Of a stretch of 64,000 bases of DNA, positions 53,961 through 62,705 are shown piece after piece. Position numbers and translations under genes: made by a program. Position 1 is the first letter of the stretch, and each line of letters starts with the position of its first letter. The notes below the pieces were generated by a model, which was not told the DNA's origin, ran no database searches, and saw only the letters and a program-made list of their open reading frames with translations. Source of the DNA: Rhodoferax potami (GTDB lineage Bacteria > Pseudomonadota > Gammaproteobacteria > Burkholderiales > Burkholderiaceae_C); contig NZ_JAVBIK010000001.1 of assembly GCF_032193805.1 (NCBI RefSeq), positions 3,493,001 to 3,557,000 on the forward strand, read 5' to 3'.

Positions 53961-54770
53961 TCAGGGCGATGCGGGGGTAGCTCGGGCCACCAGCCGGAAC
54001 TTGATCTTGACAGTGTCCTGCACCGTCAGCGCCCCCATGGCAATGCTCAATGGGGTGATGCCGAAGTCCGACTGGCGGATCTCAAAACTGCCTTGAATTG
54101 CCAAGGCGCTGTCTGTCTCGGTCAACGTGACGGGCAGCCGTATCTCGCGGGTTTGGTCCTTGATGCGCATGCTGGCCACGACATCGGGGCTGGCAGTGCT
54201 TCCGGTGATACGGGTGGCGCGGATGCTGATCTCGGGGTAGCGTTCACCGTCCAGCAGGGTAGGGCGCAGCATGTTCGCCTTGGTGCCCGCTTTGGCATCT
54301 TCACTCACATTGAGGGGGAAGTCTTCTCCCTCTTCGGCCCGGGCAGCGTTGTCATCGACGATCAGGGTGTTGACTGGTACTGTGATCTCAAACCCGGAGC
54401 TCTCTAAAGTGGCTCCGCGCCATATCTGCCCTCGCAGGTCGGCAGAGCTGATGACATGGTTGTGCCCCAGTCGCGCCATGGTGCCGCCCCGGTACACCAG
54501 AATGCGCAAGCTGGATTGCTCGGCGACCACGCGATATTGACGCGCCGCGGTAGTGGACGGCACGCCGTCAACCGGCCGCGTTTGTACCACTGGCTCTGTT
54601 ACCGAGGCCTGTGGCGGCATGGGCTCCTGAACCCGCTCAGTGAAACCCGAGCAACCAGTGAGCGCCCACGCCAGTGCCAGCGCCCAGAGTCCCGTGCGTC
54701 TCCTATCTGATCGGGGTGCTGCCCTATGGTTCCGGCCAAAAGGTGTGCTGCTGGGGGGATTCATCGCCAT
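53961..54770 (-). CDS. YceI-family lipoprotein
   Basis: 269 residues: an Arg-rich N-terminus, a lipoprotein signal (ALTGC), a Pro-rich linker, then a YceI-like lipocalin domain from about 80 to 265 (FEIRQSDFGITPLSIAMG at the C-terminal end). YceI proteins bind isoprenoid or amide lipids in the periplasm, with varied or unknown roles. It is convergent with puuB, 4 bp between stops. Start uncertain; ATG also at codon 3. Confidence 0.82.
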   Translation of the reverse strand: MAMNPPSSTPFGRNHRAAPRSDRRRTGLWALALAWALTGCSGFTERVQEPMPPQASVTEPVVQTRPVDGVPSTTAARQYRVVAEQSSLRILVYRGGTMARLGHNHVISSADLRGQIWRGATLESSGFEITVPVNTLIVDDNAARAEEGEDFPLNVSEDAKAGTKANMLRPTLLDGERYPEISIRATRITGSTASPDVVASMRIKDQTREIRLPVTLTETDSALAIQGSFEIRQSDFGITPLSIAMGALTVQDTVKIKFRLVARATPASP

Positions 54771-54819
54771 GCTCCTTGGTGGGTAGCCCAGCGTAACAGG
54801 AAAGAAGGAGAGTGTTGTT

Positions 54820-54879
54820 TTGCTATATTTTCAGGAGCGTATGGCGTAGTCCATATGCGGGCTAAGTACCAGTTTGGCT
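54820..54879 (+). repeat. Dispersed ~58-bp element, copy H
   Basis: It reads TTGCTATATTTTCAGGAGC, GTATGGCG, loop, GCGGGCTAAGTACC, AGTTTGGC. Weaker than the others, with eroded T-run. It overlaps the vanB stop codon from the opposite strand. Confidence 0.55.
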
Positions 54880-55870
54880 ATAAATCCAGCACCAGGCGCG
54901 CGCTCTTAGACCTGGAGCAGCATGGCAGGAACTGGTCGTTCGCAGCCTGTTCTTCGGGCATAAGGTATTGGTCGCGGTGGTCAGGCATGCCGGCTTTGAC
55001 GCGGGTGAGGCAGGTGCCGCACACGCCTTGCTCGCACGACATGGGGATATCGATACCGCCTGCGTGCAGCGCCTCGAGTGCCGTCTGGTCGGGCAGCACC
55101 TTGATGACCTTTCCGGTGCTGGCTATCTCCAGCTCAAAGCTGCCGTCGTCTGCTTTGGCAGTGGGCGCGGCACCAAAGTACTCGCGGTGCAAGCGTTCTT
55201 CGGGCCAGCCGGCGGCGCGGCCTGCGCTAAGCACCGCGTCCATAAAGCCTTGCGGGCCGCACACATACAAGTGGGTGCCTGCCGGGGCGCTTTGCAGGGT
55301 GGCGGCAATGTCCAGCTTTTGAGACGCATCGCCATCGTCAAAGTGGTGGTGGGCGTGTGCTGCAAACGGCGCTGTACCCAGCCGGTCCATAAACGCGGTG
55401 CGCGCTTGGCTGCGGCTGCAGTGGTGCAGAGTGAAAGAGCCGCCAGTGGCCGCCAGGTGTTCCGCCATCGCCAGCATGGGCGTGATGCCGATGCCACCGG
55501 CCAGCAACAGGTGGTGGGGGGCCGCGCTGTCCAGTGGGAACAGGTTGCGCGGGGCGCTGATGGTGAGCACACTGCCCTCGGCCACCAGGTCGTGCACGGC
55601 GGTGGAGCCGCCGCGTGACGCTGCATCGCGCAGCACGCCAATGACATAACGGTTTGTTTCGCTGGGCGCGTTGCTCAGCGAATACTGGCGCACCAGCCCA
55701 TTGGGAAGGTGGACGTCAATGTGTGCCCCAGCGGTGAAAGCGGGCAGGGCGCTGCCGTCTGCGGCCACCAGCTCGAGGCTGCAGATGTCCTGCGCTTCGG
55801 TGCGCTTGGCGGCTACCTTTACCTGCAACGTTGCAGGCGTATTCGCTGGCGTGTTGGCGGGCCCGCTCAT
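54878..55870 (-). CDS. vanB: Vanillate O-demethylase reductase component
   Basis: 330 residues of the PDR/VanB type: FMN-binding domain (RQYSLSNAPSE), NADH domain (LLLAGGIGITPMLAMAEHL) and C-terminal plant-type [2Fe-2S] ferredoxin with CEQGVCGTC and a later Cys in LPCCSRS. It passes electrons from NADH to the Rieske oxygenase VanA. It overlaps vanA by 4 bp (ATGA). Confidence 0.93.
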   Translation of the reverse strand: MSGPANTPANTPATLQVKVAAKRTEAQDICSLELVAADGSALPAFTAGAHIDVHLPNGLVRQYSLSNAPSETNRYVIGVLRDAASRGGSTAVHDLVAEGSVLTISAPRNLFPLDSAAPHHLLLAGGIGITPMLAMAEHLAATGGSFTLHHCSRSQARTAFMDRLGTAPFAAHAHHHFDDGDASQKLDIAATLQSAPAGTHLYVCGPQGFMDAVLSAGRAAGWPEERLHREYFGAAPTAKADDGSFELEIASTGKVIKVLPDQTALEALHAGGIDIPMSCEQGVCGTCLTRVKAGMPDHRDQYLMPEEQAANDQFLPCCSRSKSARLVLDL

Positions 55871-56922
55871 GCCGCCGCCTCTGCTGCAGCCGGGTTGCGC
55901 TCTGCGGCCACCACGCGGTCAATCACCTTGCGGGACTGCACGCCGCCGGTGTCAATGTTCAGCATCAACAACTTGCGCTCGGGGTAGGCCAGCAGGTTTT
56001 GTTGCTGGCGCTCCAGCATCTCCTGGTCTTCCGCAAAGATCTTGCCTTGGCCTTCGCGGATCTGGGCGGTCAGCGCCGTGTCCTGCGGCTTGAACTTGCG
56101 CGCCATGCCCCAGAAGTAGTGGATGCTGGTGTCGGTCTCGGGGGTGATGAAGTCCACCACCCAGCTCGCGGCCTTGAACTCGTCCGGCGCCTTGTAGCCG
56201 CCGTGGCCCTGCAGCGCCACGCCTACCTCAATCATGATGTGGCTGGGCGGCGTGAAGTGGCAGATCTGCCAGCGGTCCACCAGCTGGTCGTCGGGCAGGC
56301 CGTTCATGCGCAGCGCCATCTTCCAGAAGGGCGGTGCCTCAATGCCTTCCATATAGCGCTCGGTGATCACATGGTCGCCGTCCACGCGGGTTTGGCAGGG
56401 CACTTCGTCAATTTCCTTCTGGCCGATGCTGGTGCTGTGCACATAGGTTTCGTGCGTCAGGTCCATCAGGTTGTCGATCATCAGGCGGTAGTCACAGGCA
56501 ATCTCGTACAGGCCGCCGCCATAGCCGAACTGCGGGTTGCCCAGCCACTCAAACTTGGGGATGCTGGCCACATCGGCCTTCGCCGCGTCGCCCGGCCACA
56601 CCCACACAAAACCATGTTCCTCATGCAGCGGGAAGCTGCGGTTGGCCGGAAAGCCGCGCACGCGCTGGCAGGGCATGGACACGGTTTTGCCGTCGCAGCC
56701 CATGGCCAGGCCGTGGTAGCCGCAGACCAGGGTGTCGCCCTCGACCTTGCCCAGCGAGAGCGGGGCGCCCCGGTGCGGGCAAAAGTCTTCCACCGCGGCG
56801 GGCACGCCCGCACTGTTGCGGAACAGCGCCATGGGGATGTTGCAAATGCGGCGGCCCAAGGGGCGGTCGGTGGGGATCTCTTCGCTGCGGGCGGCAACGT
56901 ACCAGGTGTTGAGAGGAAACAT
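55867..56922 (-). CDS. vanA: Vanillate O-demethylase oxygenase component
   Basis: About 351 residues of the Rieske non-heme iron oxygenase family. Rieske ligands are C48 and H50 (FCPHRGAPL) and C67 and H70 (LVCGYHG); the mononuclear iron site includes the His pair of DLTHETYVHSTS. VanA O-demethylates vanillate to protocatechuate and formaldehyde. AAGGAGCC precedes the start. An MarR-type operator lies 27 bp upstream. Related aromatic substrates such as dicamba-like ethers are possible. Confidence 0.9.
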   Translation of the reverse strand: MFPLNTWYVAARSEEIPTDRPLGRRICNIPMALFRNSAGVPAAVEDFCPHRGAPLSLGKVEGDTLVCGYHGLAMGCDGKTVSMPCQRVRGFPANRSFPLHEEHGFVWVWPGDAAKADVASIPKFEWLGNPQFGYGGGLYEIACDYRLMIDNLMDLTHETYVHSTSIGQKEIDEVPCQTRVDGDHVITERYMEGIEAPPFWKMALRMNGLPDDQLVDRWQICHFTPPSHIMIEVGVALQGHGGYKAPDEFKAASWVVDFITPETDTSIHYFWGMARKFKPQDTALTAQIREGQGKIFAEDQEMLERQQQNLLAYPERKLLMLNIDTGGVQSRKVIDRVVAAERNPAAAEAAA

Positions 56923-56948
56923 GGCTTGGCTCCTTGGATGGGAAATCT

Positions 56949-56968
56949 TCATTCAGTATGCTGAATGA
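56949..56968. promoter_or_regulatory. MarR-type operator upstream of vanA
   Basis: TCATTCAG-TATG-CTGAATGA is a perfect 8-4-8 palindrome ending 27 bp before the vanA start and lying between vanA and the MarR gene, a good fit to a MarR dimer site. Confidence 0.7.
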
Positions 56969-57079
56969 CGTAAACCATAGACCGAAGTCAATTCCACGGC
57001 TAGTGGCTGGGGATGAGGGTTTTCCCTTGAAACGGGATGAATCCGATGGCTGATCGTGGTTGGGATCGGGGGCCTTGGG

Positions 57080-57580
57080 TTATGCGCGGTCGGAGGGCTG
57101 GTCCGGCACATCGCCCGGGCTTTCAGGGGCTGGCGTGTTCAGGTGCACAAACTTGCGCAGCAGGCGCAAAAACTCCTCGCGCTCGGCCGGCTCCAGCGCG
57201 TCCAGCAACTGCCCGTACATGGGCGCCACGCGTGGCAGCATCTCGGCCAGCACCGCTTCGCCCTCTGCGGTCAGACGCAGGGCGCGCTGGCGGCGGGGCA
57301 GTAGCTCCCGCACGATCCAGCCCTTGGAATCCAGCCGCGCGGCAATGTCGGCGGTGGTCGATGTGTCCAGCGCCACCCGGTCCGCCAGCGTCACCTGGTC
57401 CATGCCCGGCGCGTCCTGCAGCGCGCGCAACACCGCGTACTGCACCGGCGTGATCTGCTTGCCATGCGTCTTGGCAAACGTGCCCACCGCCAACTGGTGC
57501 GCTCGCCGGATCAGGTGGCCAGGTTCGGCTTGCAGGGGGATAGGGTTCTCAGAGACGGGGCTGATTTCTGTCATGTGCAT
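57080..57580 (-). CDS. MarR-family regulator of vanAB
   Basis: About 166 residues of MarR winged-HTH: ITPVQYAVLRAL, QVTLADRVALDTSTTADIAARLDSKG recognition helix, and RRQRALRLTAEGEAVL wing. It lies upstream of vanA on the same strand. Many VanR are GntR-type, so this is a MarR-type alternative. The start is at one of two ATGs (57580 or 57574), with no strong ribosome site. Confidence 0.85.
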   Translation of the reverse strand: MHMTEISPVSENPIPLQAEPGHLIRRAHQLAVGTFAKTHGKQITPVQYAVLRALQDAPGMDQVTLADRVALDTSTTADIAARLDSKGWIVRELLPRRQRALRLTAEGEAVLAEMLPRVAPMYGQLLDALEPAEREEFLRLLRKFVHLNTPAPESPGDVPDQPSDRA

Positions 57581-57587
57581 GTACTTT

Positions 57588-57645
57588 TTGCTACTTATTC
57601 CATAGCTACTTGGGCATATTACATCAGGGCTAGCAGCGAATTTGG
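57588..57645 (+). repeat. Dispersed ~58-bp element, copy F
   Basis: It reads TTGCTACTTATTCCATAGC, TACTTGGGC, loop, AGGGCTAGCAGCG, AATTTGG. It sits in the 160-bp gap between the MarR and LysR genes, in the upstream region of the MarR gene. Confidence 0.65.
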
Positions 57646-57742
57646 CACCCAAGCAACTCCGCCTGGCATCATGCGGCCTTTTCAGGTGGCTGATGGCAGT
57701 GGGGTCGCTCAGGGCCGATGGGGCTGGGAAAGGGGCAGACGC

Positions 57743-58642
57743 TCACATGGTGTGCCGCTCTTCCAGCAACATGGCATACAGCGACTGGGCGGCGATGGAC
57801 AGGCTTTGGTCCCGCCGACGCACCAGATAAATCTGGCGGGTCAGGCCCGGCAGGGTCAGCTGCCGCGTGACTAGCCCGGGCTGGGCGAAGTGAAACAAGG
57901 CGAGTGCAGGCACCACACTGATGCCCAAGCCGGCGCGAACCATGCCCATGACGGTCGCCAGTTGTTCCACCTCCATCAGCGTGCGCATCGTTTGCGGATG
58001 CATAGCCGCTTCCAGATATTGCCGTACGCTGCTGGTGCGGGCGAGGTGGATAAAGGGCCACGCTGCCAAGTCGCCTACACCCAAGGGGCGAGAGACTTGA
58101 AGTAAGGGATGGTCGTCACGGCACACTAAGTGAAAGTCGTCGCTACAAAAGAGCTCGGCCTGCAGTGCCGGCGTATCTGCGCGGATCGCAGCAAGCGCGA
58201 AATCAGCATGGCCAGCGGCCACACGCTCAATACAAGGCTCGGACAAGACATCGGCGATGCCGATATCGATGCCGGGATACCGGTCTCGGTAGCGTGCCAA
58301 AACACCGGGTAACCACCCCGCTGCCAGGGAGGGCAGCAAGGCCAGCTCGACCCGGCCCCGCTGCAGGGTCGCGGCACTGCGCACGGCGGCCAACGCGCTC
58401 TGGATATCGGCCCTTATCCGCCGTGCGGACTCCAGAAAACCCTGCCCCTCTGGTGTGAGGTCGACATGGCGGGTGCTTCTGTCAAACAAGCGCAAGCCGA
58501 GGGCTTCTTCCAGGGTTCGTATGAGTGCACTGAAGGCGGGTTGCGACAAATGGCACAAGGCTGCGGCGCGGGTAAAGCTGCGTTGTTCTGCCAGCGCAAT
58601 AAAAGCATCCAGCTGCCTACTGGAGAGGTGGGGGTCACTCAT
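57743..58642 (-). CDS. LysR-family regulator of the AtuA-like operon
   Basis: 299 residues: N-terminal HTH (RSFTRAAALCHLSQPAFSALIRTLEEALG) and an effector domain. It is divergent from the AtuA-like operon with a LysR-type palindrome in between, so it is the likely regulator. Effector unknown. Confidence 0.92.
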   Translation of the reverse strand: MSDPHLSSRQLDAFIALAEQRSFTRAAALCHLSQPAFSALIRTLEEALGLRLFDRSTRHVDLTPEGQGFLESARRIRADIQSALAAVRSAATLQRGRVELALLPSLAAGWLPGVLARYRDRYPGIDIGIADVLSEPCIERVAAGHADFALAAIRADTPALQAELFCSDDFHLVCRDDHPLLQVSRPLGVGDLAAWPFIHLARTSSVRQYLEAAMHPQTMRTLMEVEQLATVMGMVRAGLGISVVPALALFHFAQPGLVTRQLTLPGLTRQIYLVRRRDQSLSIAAQSLYAMLLEERHTM

Positions 58643-58654
58643 GTTGCGAGTCTT

Positions 58655-58675
58655 TTAATCTGATTCGCAGATTAA
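58655..58675. promoter_or_regulatory. LysR-type operator between LysR and AtuA-like genes
   Basis: TTAATCTG-ATTCG-CAGATTAA is a perfect 8-5-8 palindrome with a T-N11-A core, 12 bp from the LysR start and 70 bp from the AtuA-like start. Confidence 0.72.
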
Positions 58676-58745
58676 TCTATCTTAAAAATCGATTTTACAA
58701 AATAGCCTTGGATTTTTAGACTGCACCGCAGGAGACCTAAAAAAC

Positions 58746-60104
58746 ATGGTGAACAACACCCCCTTTCGCATTGGTTGTGCCGCCGGCTTTTCGGGCGACC
58801 GCACGGATGCCGCCTTGCCTGTGGTGCGTTCTCTGATTGCGAGTGGCCTGCCGTCTTTCCTGATGTTTGAGACGCTGGCTGAACGCACCCTTGCATTGGC
58901 GCAACTGGCCCGCCGCACCTCGCCTGATGAGGGCTATGAGCCGCTGCTGGTGGACTTGCTGGAGCCTGTACTCGGACTGTGCCTGGACCACGGCATCCGC
59001 ATCGTGAGCAATTTCGGTGCGGCGAACCCGTCGGGGGCCGCCACTCGCATCAAAGCGCTGGCTCAAAAGCTTGGACTACGTGCCCCCCGCGTGGCAGTGG
59101 TTGAGGGGGACGACTTGAGCGGTCTGGAGCACCGGGCCGTCTTGGAGCGAGCTCTAGGTGCATCGATGCCGACGGAGCCCATGGTGAGCGCCAACGCCTA
59201 TATCGGTGCCCAGAGTATTGCTGGGGCCCTGCGCGCAGGCGCAGAAGTGGTTGTGTGCGGACGCGTCGCAGACCCTTCACTGGTACTGGGCCCGGCCCTT
59301 GCTCATTTTGGATGGGCGACCGACGATTGGGATCGTTTAGCCCGCGCCACCATGGCAGGCCATTTGTTGGAGTGCGGAGCGCAGGTCACGGGCGGATACT
59401 TTGCCGACCCCGGCTACAAAGATGTCCCCGATTTGGCGCAACTCGGTTATCCGATCGCGGAAATTGATGTGGAAGGGCACTGCACCATCACCAAACCGGT
59501 GGGGACTGGCGGTTGTATCAACGAGCAAACCGTCAAAGAGCAGCTGCTGTATGAGTTGCACGATCCATCGTCCTACCTTACGCCCGATGTCATTGCCGAC
59601 ATCACACAGGCCACGGTGCGCTCTTTAGGTCCGGATACGGTCCGGCTAGAAGGCGTAAAGGGGCATGCGCGCCCTGAACACCTGAAGGTCAATGTGTGTT
59701 TCGAGTCGGGCTGGTTTGCCGAGGGCGAAATTTCGTATGCCGGTCCCCGGGCCGAGAATCGTGCCCGCCTTGCCGCCCGAGTCCTGCAAGAGCGCCTGCA
59801 ACACATTGGCGCATTGCGTATAGACCTGATTGGAGTCACCAGTGTGCTGGGGGATGACCACAGTCGCTGGTTGGCCTCAAGCCCCGGCAGTGCGGACACT
59901 TCGCGTGATGTGCGCCTGCGCGTGGCTATGCAACACCCTCAGCGTGACAGTGCACAGAAGTTGATCCGTGAGGTGACGGCGCTCTACACCTGCGGGCCGG
60001 CCGGGGGAGGCGGCGTACGCACCGCGCTGCGCCCCCGTCTGGGCACTGTTTCTTGTTTGGTGCCTCGCACTGCGGTGACCGAGCGTTTTCGCATGGTTGA
60101 CTGA
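58746..60104 (+). CDS. AtuA-like acyclic terpene utilisation family protein
   Basis: 452 residues of the DUF1446/AtuA family, with GCAAGFSGDRTDAALPV at the N-terminus, VCGRVADPSLVLGPA near 180 and TKPVGTGGCINEQTVKEQL near 255. AtuA is part of citronellol/geraniol degradation in Pseudomonas, but the family is broader and its reaction unclear. Ribosome site CAGGAGA. The C-terminal AtuA-like domain is encoded separately downstream. Confidence 0.85.
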   Translation: MVNNTPFRIGCAAGFSGDRTDAALPVVRSLIASGLPSFLMFETLAERTLALAQLARRTSPDEGYEPLLVDLLEPVLGLCLDHGIRIVSNFGAANPSGAATRIKALAQKLGLRAPRVAVVEGDDLSGLEHRAVLERALGASMPTEPMVSANAYIGAQSIAGALRAGAEVVVCGRVADPSLVLGPALAHFGWATDDWDRLARATMAGHLLECGAQVTGGYFADPGYKDVPDLAQLGYPIAEIDVEGHCTITKPVGTGGCINEQTVKEQLLYELHDPSSYLTPDVIADITQATVRSLGPDTVRLEGVKGHARPEHLKVNVCFESGWFAEGEISYAGPRAENRARLAARVLQERLQHIGALRIDLIGVTSVLGDDHSRWLASSPGSADTSRDVRLRVAMQHPQRDSAQKLIREVTALYTCGPAGGGGVRTALRPRLGTVSCLVPRTAVTERFRMVD

Positions 60105-60137
60105 CCGGATGAACCATCAAGCCCTGATTTATCTGTC

Positions 60138-60515
60138 ATGAACGACTACATCACTATTCCGCTTTACCGCCTCGCCCACAGCCGCACAGGGGACAAAGGA
60201 AATCGCTCCAACCTGAGCGTGATCGCCTGGCATCCCGCCTTGTGGGAAGTTTTGGTAGCTCAGGTCACCGAGGCGGCAGTGGCACAACATTTCGCTTCGC
60301 GTCAGCCTCGCCGTGTGACGCGCTATTTATTGCCCGCCTTGCACGCCATGAACTTGGTACTGGACGACGTGCTCGACGGGGGCGTGAACGACTCGCTCAA
60401 TCTGGATGGCCATGGCAAGGCCCTGAGTTACTGGCTTCTCGACCTACCCATCCAGTTACCCATCAGCTTGCAGCCTTATCTGGCAGGCACTGACGCCCAA
60501 CCCGCAATTTCATAA
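60138..60515 (+). CDS. AtuA C-terminal-domain-like small protein
   Basis: 125 residues matching the C-terminal domain found fused in long AtuA proteins: LYRLAHSRTGDKGNRSNLSV at the N-terminus and YLLPALHAMNLVLDDVLDGG. It starts 33 bp after the preceding gene. The split arrangement makes it the probable second subunit. Confidence 0.85.
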   Translation: MNDYITIPLYRLAHSRTGDKGNRSNLSVIAWHPALWEVLVAQVTEAAVAQHFASRQPRRVTRYLLPALHAMNLVLDDVLDGGVNDSLNLDGHGKALSYWLLDLPIQLPISLQPYLAGTDAQPAIS

Positions 60516-60533
60516 TTTCAACAAGGAGACAGC

Positions 60534-61541
60534 ATGAAGACATTTCCCCATTCCCTCCCTACAAGCCGCCGCAGCGCTGCTGCCTTGGTGGCAGCCCTCG
60601 CTTTGGCCGGGCTTTCAGTCAACGGCGCCGCCTTTGCCCAGGGCACGTCTTATCCGAACAAGGCGGTTACGTTCGTCGTGCCGTTTGCGGCCGGCAGTGC
60701 AACCGACTTGTTGGCCCGCGCGTTGGGGCAAGCCATGAGCAACGACAGCAAGCAGCCGGTGATCGTGGACAACAAGGCAGGTGCCAGCGGGATGATCGCA
60801 GCCTCCGCTGTCGCAAAAGCAGCGCCTGACGGGTACAGCGTGTTGATTACGACAAACACCACCCACGCAGCCAATGAACACCTGTACAAAAAACTCTCCT
60901 ATCACCCGGTGAAAGACTTCACCCCTGTGACCGGCCTGGGCAAAGGTGGGCAGGTGCTGGTGGTGAGCGCCAGCGCACCCTACAAGACGGTGGCGGAACT
61001 TTTGGCATTTGCCAAAAAGAACCCGGGCAAATTGAGCTTCGGGAGCGGGAGCTCATCCAGCCGCGTTGCCGGTGAGATGCTGCAGCAACTCGCAGGCGTA
61101 GAGCTTCTGCATGTGCCCTACAAGAGCAATCCTCTGGCCATTACGGATCTGCTGGGTGGACAGATCAACTTGATGATCACAGACACGGCCACCGGAATCC
61201 CCCAGATCAAAGCGGGCAAATTGCGTGCCCTGGGTTACTCGACGCCCAAGCGCAGCCCCATGTTGCCCGAAGTTCCGACGCTGGAAGAGGCCGGAGTCAA
61301 AGGGTATGACATGGGTTACTGGTTTGCTGCCTATGTACCTGCCAACACCCCGCCTGCGGTGGTGACTCGCTTGAACGAACTGCTGGCGGCTGCCACCAAG
61401 AGCCCTGCAGCCAAAGCGTTTTTTGAGAACAGTGGTTCAGAAGCCTGGACAAGCAGCCCAGAGGAGTTGGCAAAGTTCCAAGTCAGCGAGACGCAAAAGT
61501 GGGGCAACGTCATCAAGGCAGCGGGCATCGAGGCGGAATAG
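60534..61541 (+). CDS. Bug-family receptor of the AtuA-like operon
   Basis: 335 residues with a signal peptide (AAFAQ) and the TctC/Bug fold (YPNKAVTFVVPFAAGSATDLLA). Ribosome site AAGGAGACAGC, 18 bp after the AtuA-like partner. It likely delivers the substrate of this operon. tctDE follows after the remnant gap, but no tctAB is seen. Confidence 0.92.
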   Translation: MKTFPHSLPTSRRSAAALVAALALAGLSVNGAAFAQGTSYPNKAVTFVVPFAAGSATDLLARALGQAMSNDSKQPVIVDNKAGASGMIAASAVAKAAPDGYSVLITTNTTHAANEHLYKKLSYHPVKDFTPVTGLGKGGQVLVVSASAPYKTVAELLAFAKKNPGKLSFGSGSSSSRVAGEMLQQLAGVELLHVPYKSNPLAITDLLGGQINLMITDTATGIPQIKAGKLRALGYSTPKRSPMLPEVPTLEEAGVKGYDMGYWFAAYVPANTPPAVVTRLNELLAAATKSPAAKAFFENSGSEAWTSSPEELAKFQVSETQKWGNVIKAAGIEAE

Positions 61542-61569
61542 GGCGACCGGCCGCACCGCTTGTTTTGCA

Positions 61570-61628
61570 GTAAAAATGGCAGCTGACCCCCGCCGATAGG
61601 GCGTGGGTTGCTATTGAAAGAGGAGCGT
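61570..61628 (-). repeat. Dispersed ~58-bp element, copy G
   Basis: In element orientation it reads ACGCTCCTCTTTCAATAGC, AACCCACGCCC, loop, GGGGGTCAGCTGCC, ATTTTTAC. It sits at the downstream end of the decayed SNF2 fragment. Confidence 0.65.
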
Positions 61629-61850
61629 AAATCGTGGCGCCTGCGGGGTGGAAGTGGCGTTCAGACTCCCTCCACCCGGCTCCCCGTCCGCCCCCAACCA
61701 GCAGCACCGGCACTTCCGGGTTTTGAAAACGCTGCACGACGTCGCCGCGCTGAGCGCGGCGGGTGTTGCCGGTCAGGCTCAAAACGGCAGGCGCAGTGTC
61801 GCGAGTGCATCGGTGATCAGTTCCAGCAGCACGGTGAACTGCGGTCGGCA
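61610..61850 (-). pseudogene. Remnant of an SNF2-family helicase C-terminal domain
   Basis: On the minus strand, three frames in succession resemble SNF2/RapA-type helicase motifs: QFTVLLELITDALATLRLPF, then SLTGNTRRAQRGDVVQRF with QNPEVPVLLV, then GGGSLNAT, corresponding to the QFT, TG.T...R...RF and AGG.GLNLT motifs. At least two frameshifts and in-frame stops break it. The rest of the 495-bp gap (61542-62036) shows no intact gene. A decayed gene end left by deletion is the best reading. Confidence 0.65.
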
Positions 61851-62036
61851 ACATACAGAGTGTGTTTGTCATACGGGCTGCGTAAACCAACCGAATACCG
61901 AGGAGCATTCACGTGTCCCCCCGATCCGACAACGACAGCCACAGCAAACCGGTACCAGCGCAGTCCTCTTATCATGGACGACACCGGTGCGGCTGAACGT
62001 CCATTTCTGCGCCGGGCTCTCCTAAAGAATGCTTCC

Positions 62037-62705
62037 ATGCGCGTATTACTTGCCGAAGACGAAAACGAACTAGGTACCTGGCTGACCAAGGCACTGGCGC
62101 AAAGTGATTTCCAGGTGGACTGGGTGAACGATGGCCGCCAAGTCCGACGAAGCCTCAAGGCTACCAAATACGACGCCCTGATTCTCGATCTGGGACTGCC
62201 CGGTCTGGGCGGGCATGACGTGCTTTCAGATCTGCGCGAAGCGGACGAGCGCCTGCCTGTCCTCATCCTCAGCGCGCGGGACTCTCTCATGGAGCGTGTG
62301 AGTTGCCTGCACGGGGGCGCAGATGATTTTCTGGCCAAGCCCTTCGAGCTGACCGAGCTGGAGGCGCGCCTTATTGCGCTGGTCCGCCGCTCTCGCGGCA
62401 TCGAACACCCGCGCTTTGCCTGTGGCCCCTTGAGTTACGACAGTGCGACCAAGCAGTTCCGCCTGCAGCATGAGCCCTTGACACTGACCCCGCGCGAGCA
62501 CGCTGTGCTGCGCGCACTGATTCAGCATAGTGGCGAGGCCCTGTCCAAGCGCGAGTTGGTCGAGCGCGTGTTCTCGGATGAGCAGGACGTCAGCCCCGAG
62601 GCCATCGAGGTTCTGGTGCACCGCCTGCGCAAACGGCTGGACGCGTCGCCGGTCCACATCACCACCCTGCGTGGCATGGGCTATATGTTGGAATGCGCAC
62701 CATGA
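62037..62705 (+). CDS. tctD: OmpR-type response regulator, TctD-like
   Basis: 222 residues with receiver (acidic pair in LLAEDENE, D51 in LILDLGLPG, Lys in FLAKPFE) and a winged HTH (ALSKRELVERVFSDEQDVSPEAIEV in part). TctD controls tricarboxylate transport with TctE. The internal ATG at 62037 is used since the reading frame upstream is non-coding. Overlaps tctE by 4 bp. Confidence 0.88.
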   Translation: MRVLLAEDENELGTWLTKALAQSDFQVDWVNDGRQVRRSLKATKYDALILDLGLPGLGGHDVLSDLREADERLPVLILSARDSLMERVSCLHGGADDFLAKPFELTELEARLIALVRRSRGIEHPRFACGPLSYDSATKQFRLQHEPLTLTPREHAVLRALIQHSGEALSKRELVERVFSDEQDVSPEAIEVLVHRLRKRLDASPVHITTLRGMGYMLECAP

